NCBI GenBank assembly: GCA_017522685.1
Contig: JAFWYN010000008.1
Location: 88,950-152,949 of the forward strand
Length of the DNA stretch: 64,000 bases
Origin: Lachnospiraceae bacterium
Lineage (GTDB): Bacteria; Bacillota_A; Clostridia; Lachnospirales; Lachnospiraceae
Direction: 5' to 3'
Positions 33,545-41,781 of the stretch are shown here, piece by piece. The notes beneath the pieces were generated by a model. That model worked only from the letters and a program-made list of their open reading frames with translations, ran no database searches and was not told where the DNA came from. Numbering within the stretch: position 1 is the first letter of the stretch; each line of letters opens with the position of its first letter. Both the position numbers and the translations under genes were made by a program.

Positions 33545-34432
33545 TTAGATTACTCCCTTTAACATCATAATAATTACAACCAATGCAATGGTAGATACCG
33601 CAGATACACCAAAGGAAGCGGCTGCCAATGCCGTTAAAGTCTTGGTCTTTATGGTCAAGGCCTTTACTTCAGTTCCTAAGCTTTCAGTCTGCTTATTCAA
33701 CTCTTCTACCACGGAAGCCTGTACATTACGATATACCTTCACGTTTTCCTTATGCACATAGTCCATAAACTGCTCATTCTGCCCCTCAAGCAGTGACTTC
33801 AAACCGGACTGACTCTCTGCCTGCTCTCTTAACGCTGCCAGCTGGGCTGCAGACTGCTCTCTCATAGCTGCAATCTGGGCATCACCCTGGGTCTTTAAGG
33901 ATACCAGCTGGGCATCACCCTGGGACTTGGTAGTAGAAATCTGCTTCTCTGCCAACTCTCTCATGGCAAGGAACTGTGCCTTGGTTACTTCCTTACTGGT
34001 CTCAATGGTAGAAAGCTGTGCTTCTAACTGCTCCATCAGTTGTGCCTTCAATTCCTGAATCTGATCATTAATACTCTTCTCTAATTCATCCTTCATGGAA
34101 TCGGTATTATACTGAATAGACTTAATCTGTGCCAGGCTGCTCTCCACCAGTTCATTGATACCCTCTGTAGGTACCTGAGCCTCGTTAATTCTTTCCACAC
34201 CTACCAGCAAAGCCTGTTCCAGCTGCTCTCTGGCCTGCTGATTAAACTCTGCAAACTGCTCCAATGCCACCTTTGTAGAGTCATTGACCTGCTTCATTTC
34301 ATCCAGGCATTCTTCATACTGTCTCACCTGTTCTCTGGCACGGTGTAATTCCTCTGCTTCTGCCGATGCATTTGCCTTTATAATCTCCTGTGCAGTAAAC
34401 TTCTGCGCCAGCTTATCAATAAATGAATCCAT
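33545..34432 (-). CDS. coiled-coil protein with C-terminal membrane anchor
   Basis: A 295-residue protein that is almost entirely helical. Residues 20-240 form long coiled coils rich in Gln, Glu and Ala, with near-repeats of the type KSQGDAQL / KTQGDAQI / REQSAAQL / REQAESQS at about 168-205. A single membrane segment (SFGVSAVSTIALVVIIMML) ends the chain, so the coil faces the cytoplasm or is tail-anchored. No enzymatic motif. Coupled to the flavin reductase gene. I do not recognise the family; structural resemblance to tropomyosin-like or chemoreceptor helices is generic. Confidence 0.7.
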   Translation of the reverse strand: MDSFIDKLAQKFTAQEIIKANASAEAEELHRAREQVRQYEECLDEMKQVNDSTKVALEQFAEFNQQAREQLEQALLVGVERINEAQVPTEGINELVESSLAQIKSIQYNTDSMKDELEKSINDQIQELKAQLMEQLEAQLSTIETSKEVTKAQFLAMRELAEKQISTTKSQGDAQLVSLKTQGDAQIAAMREQSAAQLAALREQAESQSGLKSLLEGQNEQFMDYVHKENVKVYRNVQASVVEELNKQTESLGTEVKALTIKTKTLTALAAASFGVSAVSTIALVVIIMMLKGVI

Positions 34433-34726
34433 AACTTTTCCTCCCGATTTACAAATACCTACTTTTTCTTATTTTATCATTTTTTATGAAACAATACAAT
34501 AACAAGGATTATTTTATATTTTTGTGCAATTTGTACAATTTTCGCAAATTCGTTTTTACATTTTTGGAACGTTAACTTGTCATTCATTTTTTGTTCATAT
34601 TTTGTTCACATTTAGTTGCTATACTGAAGTTGTCGTAAGAATCGACACCTAAACATTGAATGAATAAATTTTTTCATAATAGCCTGGGTACCGCAAGGTG
34701 CCTGGGCACTCCTCATTTTTAGGGGC

Positions 34727-34815
34727 AAAAAGCGGATACCCGCGTATCCGCTTGGGAGAATTGCTTCGCAATTCTCCTTAATCTCCACTACTGTACTCGC
34801 GCAATTTCCTATAGT
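34727..34815 (+). repeat. double-hairpin repeat, copy 2
   Basis: Same two hairpins and tail as copy 1; identical to copy 3 through the GCGCAATTTCCTATAGT end. It abuts the relQ terminator. Upstream, 34433-34726 is very AT-rich, with TTTTGTTCA repeats and a TATACT box (see findings), and no gene. Confidence 0.95.
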
Positions 34816-34821
34816 GCAAAA

Positions 34822-34849
34822 AAGGACTTCATCCGACGATGAAGTCCTT
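34822..34849 (-). terminator. intrinsic terminator of relQ
   Basis: A perfect 12-bp stem AAGGACTTCATC/GATGAAGTCCTT with a four-base loop, followed leftward by six T residues. It is ten bases after the relQ stop. Confidence 0.9.
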
Positions 34850-34858
34850 CTCTTTTCT

Positions 34859-35506
34859 TTATTTTCCTTCTCTTTCCTGGCTGGTCTGAATAATCTCCTC
34901 ATTCAGAGAAAGCATCTTGGCATCCAAATCCATAACCATACGGGCACACTCAATCAACTGATTCTTAATATGCTCCGGGGCATCTCCTTCCAGCTTATAG
35001 TGAATCTTATGCTCCAGGCTGGCCCAGAAATCCATGGCTACGGTACGAATCTGAATCTCCACCTTGGTATCCACGATTTTATCCGACAGATATACCGGTA
35101 CCGTCACCACCATATGATAGCTTCGATAACCGCTTGCCTTAGGATATGTAATATAATCCTTGATTGCGATTACTTTAATGTCCTTCTGCCCCCGGATGGT
35201 CTCCGCAATGGTATAAATATCCGACGTAAAAGAACAAATAATACGAATACCTGCAATATCATTCACATGGCCCACCATATTCTCAATGGTAGATTCCAAC
35301 CCATGTCTTTTCAGTTTCTTTACGATACTCTCCGGACTCTTAATCCTTGCCTTAATATGCTCTATGGGATTGTACTGGTGCACATGCTGAAACTCCTGAT
35401 TTAAGATTTCCATCTTGGTCTGCACCTGCTTTAATGCCGCATTGTAAATCAGCGTGACTTCCTGCCAGCTCTCAATCCCGTCCCCATTTTCTTTGTTTAA
35501 TTGCAT
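34859..35506 (-). CDS. relQ: small alarmone synthetase, RelA/SpoT domain (RelQ-like)
   Basis: A 215-residue single-domain (p)ppGpp synthetase. The RelA_SpoT fold is shown by VKKLKRHGLE, DIAGIRIICSFTSDIY, GYRSYHMVVTVPVY and the catalytic VEIQIRTVAMDFWASLEHKI. No hydrolase, TGS or ACT domain is present, so it belongs with YjbM/RelQ-type enzymes that make ppGpp from ATP and GDP or GTP. Flanking coils at both ends would mediate the tetramer seen in this group. GAGAGGAG precedes the ATG. It stands alone with its own terminator. Confidence 0.92.
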   Translation of the reverse strand: MQLNKENGDGIESWQEVTLIYNAALKQVQTKMEILNQEFQHVHQYNPIEHIKARIKSPESIVKKLKRHGLESTIENMVGHVNDIAGIRIICSFTSDIYTIAETIRGQKDIKVIAIKDYITYPKASGYRSYHMVVTVPVYLSDKIVDTKVEIQIRTVAMDFWASLEHKIHYKLEGDAPEHIKNQLIECARMVMDLDAKMLSLNEEIIQTSQEREGK

Positions 35507-35687
35507 TTTACTCCTCTCTCCGGTCGCATAACCATATATGCAGACCGCACTTTACCCCTTATGTTATAAGTATATCATAACCTTAGCCATATTTGTATCT
35601 TTTTGCTCAAAATTTATGTTTTTTTAAGACTTCTTTTTGTGGTATACTATATATAATTTGTCAATACTTCTACAGGAGGATTTTGCC

Positions 35688-35954
35688 ATGTTTCGTTTAT
35701 GGGCCAAAGAATTTAAGGACAATCGTATGCTTCGTGATATTGTGATAGAAGACAACACTCAGGACACCCGCACTCACAAGGTCTTCAATGCCTTGGACAA
35801 GGTCTGCTATGCCTTTGATTTAAGCAAGCCCATCTGGTTGGACAAAACCATTGCCGAGTTCAAGCGTCATGACAAAGCACGTTTTACCAAGGACAATTTC
35901 ATTGACTCCATCGAATTTGATTATCTGGAAATCCAGGTGATTGAAGAAGATTAA
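35688..35954 (+). CDS. small conserved protein of unknown function (88 aa)
   Basis: An 88-residue soluble protein rich in charged residues and aromatics, without membrane segments. AGGAGG lies eight bases before the ATG at 35688, and a strong terminator follows, so this is a monocistronic gene. A TATAAT box lies near 35651-35656. I do not recognise the family with certainty, though a protein of this size and style is common in Lachnospiraceae. Confidence 0.75.
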   Translation: MFRLWAKEFKDNRMLRDIVIEDNTQDTRTHKVFNALDKVCYAFDLSKPIWLDKTIAEFKRHDKARFTKDNFIDSIEFDYLEIQVIEED

Positions 35955-35976
35955 AATCAAACAAATAAATTACCAA

Positions 35977-36007
35977 GGGGCATGGGACCTATTATATCCC
36001 ATGCCCC
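35977..36007 (+). terminator. intrinsic terminator after the 88-aa gene
   Basis: GGGGCATGGGA pairs with TCCCATGCCCC over a nine-base loop, followed by ATATTTTTTTT. Confidence 0.92.
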
Positions 36008-36133
36008 ATATTTTTTTTGCGAAAATAGTTGACAGCATTTTCCACATGATGTAATATTAACTCAACCACATATAGTTTTAAATACTACATATAATAGTTT
36101 TTAGATATTTTCTTAATTGAGGAGGTAAGCATT

Positions 36134-36784
36134 ATGCAAATAACAGTTCGTGATCCCGGTAGCGCATTGACACATTCCATCGCCATGCTGATGGCATTGG
36201 TAGCCGCAGCACCATTGCTGGTAAAAACCGCTTTAAATTCCACAGGCAGGGAATTCACCGCCATGTGTATATTCATTTTCAGTATGGTTTTATTGTATGC
36301 AGCCAGTACCACATATCATACGGTGAATGTAACCGGCGAAAAGCTGAAACTTTTTAAGAAAATCGATCACATGATGATTTTCGTACTGATTGCCGGCACC
36401 TATACTCCCGTTTGCCTGATTATTTTAGGCGGAACCATCGGGTACACCTTACTGGCCACGGTTTGGGGCATCGCTCTTTTCGGCATCCTGATAAAAGCCT
36501 TTTGGGTGACTTGTCCCAAGTGGTTTTCATCCCTTATTTATATTGCCATGGGTTGGGTGTGCATTTTCGTATTCGGTCAGCTTTGGTCCACTTTGCCCCA
36601 TGCGGCTTTCGGCTGGTTATTGGCCGGAGGCATCATTTATACCATAGGAGGCATTATTTACGCATTGAAGCTCCCTATCTTTAACGCAAAGCACAAGTAT
36701 TTCGGTTCCCACGAAATCTTCCATCTGTTCGTCATGGGCGGCAGCGTATGCCACTTCATCTTCATGTATGTATTTGTAGCTTAA
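36134..36784 (+). CDS. hemolysin III / PAQR family membrane protein
   Basis: A 216-residue protein with seven predicted membrane helices. The PAQR zinc-site residues are visible: STTYHTV near residue 59, DHMMIF near 79, and GSHEIFHLFVMGGSVCHF near the C-terminus. The family is known as YqfA or hemolysin III; in bacteria its members are implicated in membrane homeostasis rather than true haemolysis. GGAGG lies upstream of the ATG. It is followed immediately by a copy of the double-hairpin repeat. Confidence 0.92.
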   Translation: MQITVRDPGSALTHSIAMLMALVAAAPLLVKTALNSTGREFTAMCIFIFSMVLLYAASTTYHTVNVTGEKLKLFKKIDHMMIFVLIAGTYTPVCLIILGGTIGYTLLATVWGIALFGILIKAFWVTCPKWFSSLIYIAMGWVCIFVFGQLWSTLPHAAFGWLLAGGIIYTIGGIIYALKLPIFNAKHKYFGSHEIFHLFVMGGSVCHFIFMYVFVA

Positions 36785-36872
36785 AAAAGCGGATACCCGC
36801 GTATCCGCTTGGGAGAATTGCTTCGCAATTCTCCTTAATCTCCACTACTGTACTCGCGCAATTTCCTATAGT
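36783..36872 (+). repeat. double-hairpin repeat, copy 3
   Basis: Starts within the stop codon of the hemolysin III gene. Core and tail match copy 2 through CTATAGT. All three copies have the same orientation. Confidence 0.95.
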
Positions 36873-36882
36873 TTAAAAAATA

Positions 36883-36912
36883 TCGCCCTGCGGCGACCAA
36901 TTAATAGGGCGA
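36883..36912 (-). terminator. leftward terminator overlapping a rightward one
   Basis: TCGCCCT pairs with AGGGCGA; read leftward it ends in ATATTTTTTAAAC. It would stop transcription from the ABC permease operon. Its right arm is shared with the rightward hairpin at 36907-36932. Confidence 0.6.
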
Positions 36913-36932
36913 AGCCTAAAACGGCTTCGCCC
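36907..36932 (+). terminator. rightward terminator between convergent genes
   Basis: GGGCGAAGCC-TAAAAC-GGCTTCGCCC followed by ATTTTTT. Confidence 0.85.
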
Positions 36933-36937
36933 ATTTT

Positions 36938-37594
36938 TTAATATTCTTTCTTCTCCAGTCCGATCATGGAAATCATCATGGAGATTGCCAATAATACAAT
37001 GATTACTCCCACGCCCAACAAAGCAAGTTGCCCATTACTTAAGCTCATTAATCTTGCCATAAACTCATTGATGATAGCTTCTGAATCTTTCACCACACTC
37101 TTAAGCACGAGTAATACAGCTGCTATAATACCATATACGGCAATAATTGCTATTCTGGCTTTTTCTGCACCGAAGATAATATAAACAGGTATCATTACGG
37201 CCATCATAACTGTTGCAAATACACCGGCTACCAAAAGAGCACCTTTTAAATCTTCCAAAGCCCAATCTAACATTCCCATATTAGAACCAATCACAGCCAT
37301 CAATAATACAACTGCTCCCAAAGCTAATACTACCGCCACGGATAAAATATATTTCGATACGACATAAGTTTTTTTCTGAATCGGAAGTGTCAGCATAAAG
37401 GACATACCGTTGTCCATGTTATCATAAGAGATACTGCTGGTCGCTAAAATACAAGCCAACATCATAGTAAATATAAAAGCAAAGCTCAAATCTGTTCCGG
37501 TTACTAAAAAGTACAATCCCAATCCTACCGCAATCAGTAAACTTGATTTCTGTCCTAATACAAATCTAAAATCCTTAACTAATAAACCCTTCAT
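36938..37594 (-). CDS. ABC-2 type transporter permease
   Basis: A 218-residue membrane protein with six hydrophobic segments. The start MKGLLVKDFRFV and NMDNGMSFMLTLPIQKKTYVVSKY are typical of ABC-2 permeases paired with YtrA-type GntR regulators. The ATG at 37594 has AGGAAGG eight bases upstream and begins one base after the ATPase stop. Last gene of a GntR-ATPase-permease operon, likely exporting or sensing an antimicrobial or lipid. Confidence 0.85.
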   Translation of the reverse strand: MKGLLVKDFRFVLGQKSSLLIAVGLGLYFLVTGTDLSFAFIFTMMLACILATSSISYDNMDNGMSFMLTLPIQKKTYVVSKYILSVAVVLALGAVVLLMAVIGSNMGMLDWALEDLKGALLVAGVFATVMMAVMIPVYIIFGAEKARIAIIAVYGIIAAVLLVLKSVVKDSEAIINEFMARLMSLSNGQLALLGVGVIIVLLAISMMISMIGLEKKEY

Positions 37595-37595
37595 A

Positions 37596-38456
37596 TTACT
37601 TGCCTTCCTTTCTGTCACTGAGCATCAATGTGATGATTTCATCAATTTCGCTCTTCTCTATTACAATGTCGTGATGATTTTCCATAAAATACTGCTTCTG
37701 ATTGGTTAAGCAGGTATAACCATACTTATCCTTCTTGGTGCAGAGGATGTATTCCTTCTCCAGCTTCTCATACTGCTCAGGTGTCACCTTTAAGATCGCG
37801 TACTCATCCATTAAAGTATCTGTTTCCTCATGCATAATAATCTGTCCGTTTTCGATGAAGTACACATCATCACATAAGCCTTCCAAATCCGAAGAGATGT
37901 GGGAACTGATTAAGATACTGTTTTCTTCATCCTTTTCCATATATTCTCTGAGCAAATCCAAAATCTGGTTACGAACCACTACATCGAGACCGGAGGTAGG
38001 CTCATCAAGAATTAACAATTTCGCACCATGTGACATAGCCAGAAGCACTTTTAACTTTGCCTTCATACCGGTGGAGAATTCCTTAATCTTCTGGTTTAAA
38101 GGAAGTTTGAACTGCTCACACTTGGCAAGAAAATCTGCCTTATCAAACTTTTTGTACATAGCGTTCATGGTAAGAATTACATCCTTCACTGTCATGTATC
38201 CGCTAAATCCCGAGTCAGAAAGCACCACACCGATATTTTCCTTCTCAACCGGCTTTAAATCCTTGGGTTCCTTTCCGTCTATCAATACCTTGCCGCCATT
38301 TAATCGAATCAATCCTAAAATCGCCTTAAAGGTGGTACTCTTACCTGCACCGTTTCTACCGATAAGGCCGGTAATTGTGCCCGGTTCCAAGGTCATATTC
38401 ATATTCAGTTCGAATGTTTTGTATTTTTTCTTTACATTTTCTAATACCAAAGTCAT
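37596..38456 (-). CDS. ABC transporter ATP-binding protein
   Basis: A 286-residue ATPase. Walker A GRNGAGKST is at about 35-43, the signature reads EFSTGMKAKL rather than LSGGQ, and Walker B is LLILDEPTSGLD. The STGM signature is characteristic of the bacitracin/lantibiotic-type drug exporter ATPases. It lies between its GntR regulator (four bases away) and its permease, so the three form one operon. Confidence 0.93.
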   Translation of the reverse strand: MTLVLENVKKKYKTFELNMNMTLEPGTITGLIGRNGAGKSTTFKAILGLIRLNGGKVLIDGKEPKDLKPVEKENIGVVLSDSGFSGYMTVKDVILTMNAMYKKFDKADFLAKCEQFKLPLNQKIKEFSTGMKAKLKVLLAMSHGAKLLILDEPTSGLDVVVRNQILDLLREYMEKDEENSILISSHISSDLEGLCDDVYFIENGQIIMHEETDTLMDEYAILKVTPEQYEKLEKEYILCTKKDKYGYTCLTNQKQYFMENHHDIVIEKSEIDEIITLMLSDRKEGK

Positions 38457-38460
38457 AATT

Positions 38461-38832
38461 TTACTCCTCCAAAATCAATTGAAATAATTCTGTCAGTTCT
38501 TCACTGCTCATGCCGTAGGTCCTACCCTTACGAATCACTGTTTCCAGCTCTAGCTCTATCTCCTTCTTCTGTTCCTCCTGACGCAGCCCCACATTGACGC
38601 CTGCCACGAAGCTGCCCTTGCCGTGAACGGTTACGATGAAACCATCCTGTTCCAAAGTATCATAAGCTTTCTTTACCGTCAGGGCGCTGATGCGCAAATC
38701 CTTGGATAAGGTTCTCACAGACGGAAGACTTTCCTCCACCTTTAACTCTTCCTTCATAATGGCTGCTTTAATCTGCTCCACAATCTGCTCGTAAATAGGT
38801 TGCATGGATGAATTATTAATAATAATGTTCAT
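38461..38832 (-). CDS. GntR family regulator, YtrA type
   Basis: A 123-residue repressor with an N-terminal GntR winged helix (PIYEQIVEQIKAAIMKEEL, LPSVRTLSKDLRISALTVKKAYDTLEQDGFI) and a short helical C-terminus as in the YtrA subfamily. In Bacillus, YtrA represses an ABC operon induced by cell-wall-active antibiotics. It heads an ATPase-permease operon and has a palindromic operator in its promoter. A paralogue is divergently transcribed 250 bases away. Confidence 0.92.
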   Translation of the reverse strand: MNIIINNSSMQPIYEQIVEQIKAAIMKEELKVEESLPSVRTLSKDLRISALTVKKAYDTLEQDGFIVTVHGKGSFVAGVNVGLRQEEQKKEIELELETVIRKGRTYGMSSEELTELFQLILEE

Positions 38833-38900
38833 ATTTGGTACCTCTCTTGTATGTTATCTGCTGTTAGCAGAAACACCGGTTAACTCCTGTCGACATAAAC

Positions 38901-38929
38901 ACTATATAACAGTTTATAACTGTTGTCAA
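38901..38929 (-). promoter_or_regulatory. promoter and operator of the leftward GntR operon
   Basis: Minus-strand TTGACA (38929-38924), 17-base spacer, TATAGT (38906-38901). The palindrome AACAGTT-TAT-AACTGTT (38908-38924) occupies the spacer. Two further CTGTTATA boxes lie at about 38930-38947. Repressor bound here would block RNA polymerase directly. Confidence 0.8.
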
Positions 38930-39013
38930 CTGTTATACACTGTTATATTATAATATTTTTCATTTTTGTGCATTTTATACTATTTTCACATCGTTCATTT
39001 GTCAATATTTCCA

Positions 39014-39063
39014 TTGACTTGTGTATATATACATGCTATTCTGTGTATACCGTATATATACAG
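39014..39063 (+). promoter_or_regulatory. promoter and operators of the rightward GntR operon
   Basis: TTGACT (39014-39019), 17-base spacer, TATTCT (39037-39042). The perfect palindrome TGTATATATACA (39022-39033) lies in the spacer and a second, imperfect CTGTGTATAC..ATATATACAG copy at 39041-39063 covers the start region. Sequence differs from the leftward operator, implying separate specificity. Confidence 0.75.
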
Positions 39064-39082
39064 AAATAACGAGGAGTGTACC

Positions 39083-39472
39083 ATGGACATTATTTTAAGC
39101 AATACTTCCGATGAGCCCATTTATCAGCAAATTATCACTCAGATAAAGGCTCAGATTATCAGCGGTAAGCTGGCAGCGGGGGACGCCCTGCCTTCCATGC
39201 GATTACTGGCTACCAAATTGCGAATCAGTGTGATTACCACCAAGCGTGCCTACGAGGAGCTGGAACGGGACGGTTATATCGAAACCATCGCCTCCAAGGG
39301 CTGCTATGTAAAAAAGCAAAACTCCGATTTTCTTCGGGAGGAAGTCATCCAACAAACGGAAGAGCTTTTGGACAAGGCCTGCCAAAAAGGGAAGATGTGC
39401 GGTCTTTCCCTATCCGAAATGAAGGAAATGCTGGAGCTTGTGTATGGAGGAGAAACCAATGAAGGATTATGA
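39083..39472 (+). CDS. GntR family regulator, YtrA type (second)
   Basis: A 129-residue paralogue of the leftward GntR protein: PIYQQIITQIKAQIISGKL, LPSMRLLATKLRISVITTKRAYEELERDGYI. The ATG at 39083 follows GAGGAG; longer readings are unsupported. It overlaps the ATPase gene by 14 bases. It leads a rightward operon of an ATPase, two permeases, a CPBP protease and a membrane protein. Confidence 0.92.
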   Translation: MDIILSNTSDEPIYQQIITQIKAQIISGKLAAGDALPSMRLLATKLRISVITTKRAYEELERDGYIETIASKGCYVKKQNSDFLREEVIQQTEELLDKACQKGKMCGLSLSEMKEMLELVYGGETNEGL

Positions 39473-40337
39473 GAATGCCATAGAGATTAAGAATCTGACC
39501 AAGAAATACGATGGCTTTACCCTAGACAATATCAGTTTTAGCGTCCCCAAGGGAAGCATCATGGGCTTTATCGGCCAAAACGGTGCCGGCAAAACCACCA
39601 CCATCCGTGCCCTGTTAAACATTACCAAAATCGACGGCGGCTCCATCAGCATGCTGGGCATGGATTTATATGAGAATGAGTACGCCATCAAGGAGCAGAT
39701 TGCTGCCGTCTTTGATGAACTTCCCTTTTACGAGGGCTTTACAGCCAAGACCTTGGGTATCATGTTTGACGGTCTGTACAGCAACTGGGACCAAGAGCAG
39801 TACTATGCTTATTTAGAGCGTTTCCACCTGCCCATGAAGAAGAAAATCAAGAAGTTCTCCAAGGGTATGAAAATGAAGCTGCAGATTGCCACAGCCCTGT
39901 CCCATGGTGCCAAGCTGCTTATCATGGACGAGGCTACCACCGGCTTAGACCCGGTAGTGCGTAACGAAATTCTGGATATTTTTAGGGATTATTTAGTGAA
40001 CGAGGACACCAGTATCCTTATGTCATCCCACATCACCAGTGACCTGGATAAAATCGCAGACTCCGTCACCTTTATCGATAATGGCAAGATTCTGCTGACC
40101 GGCTACAAGGATGAAATCCTGGAAAATCATGGTATGGCTAAGTGCAGCAGAGAAGACTTCAAGGAAATCTCTTCTGATGACTATGTCAGTGCCCGCATCG
40201 GCGATTTCGGTGTAGATTTCCTGGTTGCGGATAAGGCTGCCTGCAAGAATAAGTACTCCGGACTGTTGATTGAAAGTACCAATCTGGAAGAAATCATGCT
40301 GTTCTACGTGAACAAGGAGAAAAAGGAGTGGTCATAA
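39459..40337 (+). CDS. ABC transporter ATP-binding protein
   Basis: A 292-residue ATPase with Walker A GQNGAGKTT (about 39-47), signature KFSKGMKMKLQ and Walker B LLIMDEATTGLD. The Ala in place of the usual Pro after DE is a modest deviation. GGAGGAG lies six bases before the ATG at 39459. It probably energises the two permeases encoded next. Confidence 0.93.
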   Translation: MKDYENAIEIKNLTKKYDGFTLDNISFSVPKGSIMGFIGQNGAGKTTTIRALLNITKIDGGSISMLGMDLYENEYAIKEQIAAVFDELPFYEGFTAKTLGIMFDGLYSNWDQEQYYAYLERFHLPMKKKIKKFSKGMKMKLQIATALSHGAKLLIMDEATTGLDPVVRNEILDIFRDYLVNEDTSILMSSHITSDLDKIADSVTFIDNGKILLTGYKDEILENHGMAKCSREDFKEISSDDYVSARIGDFGVDFLVADKAACKNKYSGLLIESTNLEEIMLFYVNKEKKEWS

Positions 40338-41047
40338 TGAACAAAAGATTATTCAAAAGCCTCCTTTATAGGGAATTCTATGTGGCCAGGAAATTTTACG
40401 GTCTGAACCTACTGGTCTATGTTATGTTTGTAGTGGTCGGCTTGCTGGCCTTACTCAGCTATCGATGGGGTAATTTACATCTGTATTCCCATTTAATGAG
40501 TGATATAGTAAAAACTGGTGTGGATAATGCAATCCGATTCACTCCGGTCTTTATTGCGGCATGCTTTTTTGGGGGAGCATTGGACTCTGTTCCCAATGAT
40601 GAGAAGGTAGGTTGGAGACGTTTCCGTACTGCCTGCCCGGCTAAACCTTTTCAACTCTCCCTAGCCAAGTACAGCTGCCTTTTTCTGACCTGGCTTGTAT
40701 CCTTTGGTATGGCTTTGGGATGGCTGGAGCTGCACAGTCTCCTGACCGGAGTAGCTATTACACGCAAGGATATTACAACCATCTTTGGCATTTATAGCAT
40801 ATTGGCGTTTTTTTTTATCACTATCGTAAATCTCATCATATGGCTTAAAAGTTCGGACCTTGCTGTGCTTATTTTCCTGGGGGTTTTATTCGGCTCAGTG
40901 ATAATCATAGCATTCATAGACCCTGACTTCTCCAAAACAAAGGCTTTCTTTGTTAGCCTGCTGCCCTTTGCACCGCTGATGATACCGGTACTTTTTTTGC
41001 TTGGACTTTTTTGTACTACTATGCTGTACGGAAGGAGGGAAAAATAA
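40337..41047 (+). CDS. ABC-2 type permease (first)
   Basis: A 236-residue membrane protein with about six hydrophobic segments. The MNKRLFKSLLYREFYVARKF start and DEKVGWRRFRTACPAKPFQL resemble ABC-2 permeases of this class. The ATG overlaps the ATPase stop by one base, with AAAAGGAG upstream. Confidence 0.82.
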   Translation: MNKRLFKSLLYREFYVARKFYGLNLLVYVMFVVVGLLALLSYRWGNLHLYSHLMSDIVKTGVDNAIRFTPVFIAACFFGGALDSVPNDEKVGWRRFRTACPAKPFQLSLAKYSCLFLTWLVSFGMALGWLELHSLLTGVAITRKDITTIFGIYSILAFFFITIVNLIIWLKSSDLAVLIFLGVLFGSVIIIAFIDPDFSKTKAFFVSLLPFAPLMIPVLFLLGLFCTTMLYGRREK

Positions 41048-41781
41048 TGAAAGGACTTTTGTATAAGAATTTTATGTCTTTCCGAATACACCTTTTGGCT
41101 TTGGGACTCATGCTATTTTTTTCAGGTCTTATGTGTATAACCTTCGCTTATGTGGATTTTTCTAACATGAAATCAGGCATTACCGAGCCTGACACATCGC
41201 TCTTTACAGTTTGTATGGTCATGATGTTTTTTATTACTTTTTTCCTCATCGAGCCTTTATCCGGGGAGCTTTTTGCGACGGATGAAAAAGCTACCACTTG
41301 CTGCTTTTTCTTTTCCACCCCACAATCCGGCAAGGGACTTATTCAAAGTAAATATTACTTTATCCTTTTGATAGATCTGGGCGTTTTGTTTGGTTGCTTC
41401 CTCATAGACACCATTGTTATGGTCATAATGGGGGAATACGCTGTCAGTACTCTAACTGTCTGCGTTATCCTGTTTTCCGTAACGCTGATTCTGTTGGCCA
41501 TCCAGATTCCCTTCCATGTTCGTTTCGGTGCCAAAATGGGTCCGGAAGTACAGGGGCTTTTTGTTTATACTTTTTTCTGCCTCATTGTAGTATATGCCCT
41601 GTTTGGAAATATCTCCTTCTTTTTCGAGGAGAATATTTTAGAAGCATTTATGGCCTACCTGCAGAGCGGGAAGGTGATTTTCGTACTTTCTCTCCTGCCC
41701 TATGTGGCTGTGCTGCTGTACTATCTCTCCTATCGGATTTCTCTGCTACTTTACAGAAAGGGGGTAGAGACTTATGAATAA
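41047..41781 (+). CDS. ABC-2 type permease (second)
   Basis: A 244-residue membrane protein, six predicted helices. DEKATTCCFFFSTPQSGKGL corresponds to the same conserved loop as DEKVGWRRFRTACP in the preceding permease, so the two are homologous and may form a heterodimer. The start shares a base with the previous stop and has GGAGGG upstream. Confidence 0.82.
   Translation: MKGLLYKNFMSFRIHLLALGLMLFFSGLMCITFAYVDFSNMKSGITEPDTSLFTVCMVMMFFITFFLIEPLSGELFATDEKATTCCFFFSTPQSGKGLIQSKYYFILLIDLGVLFGCFLIDTIVMVIMGEYAVSTLTVCVILFSVTLILLAIQIPFHVRFGAKMGPEVQGLFVYTFFCLIVVYALFGNISFFFEENILEAFMAYLQSGKVIFVLSLLPYVAVLLYYLSYRISLLLYRKGVETYE

Noticed and set aside
34681..34725. known riboswitch in the GGTACC-GCAA-GGTGCC region
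   Set aside because: I compared it with motifs I know (SAM, c-di-GMP, preQ1, guanidine, glutamine) and found no match to their conserved cores.
36085..36312. 75-codon open frame opposite the hemolysin III gene
   Set aside because: Antisense to a well-supported membrane protein gene, with no ribosome site.
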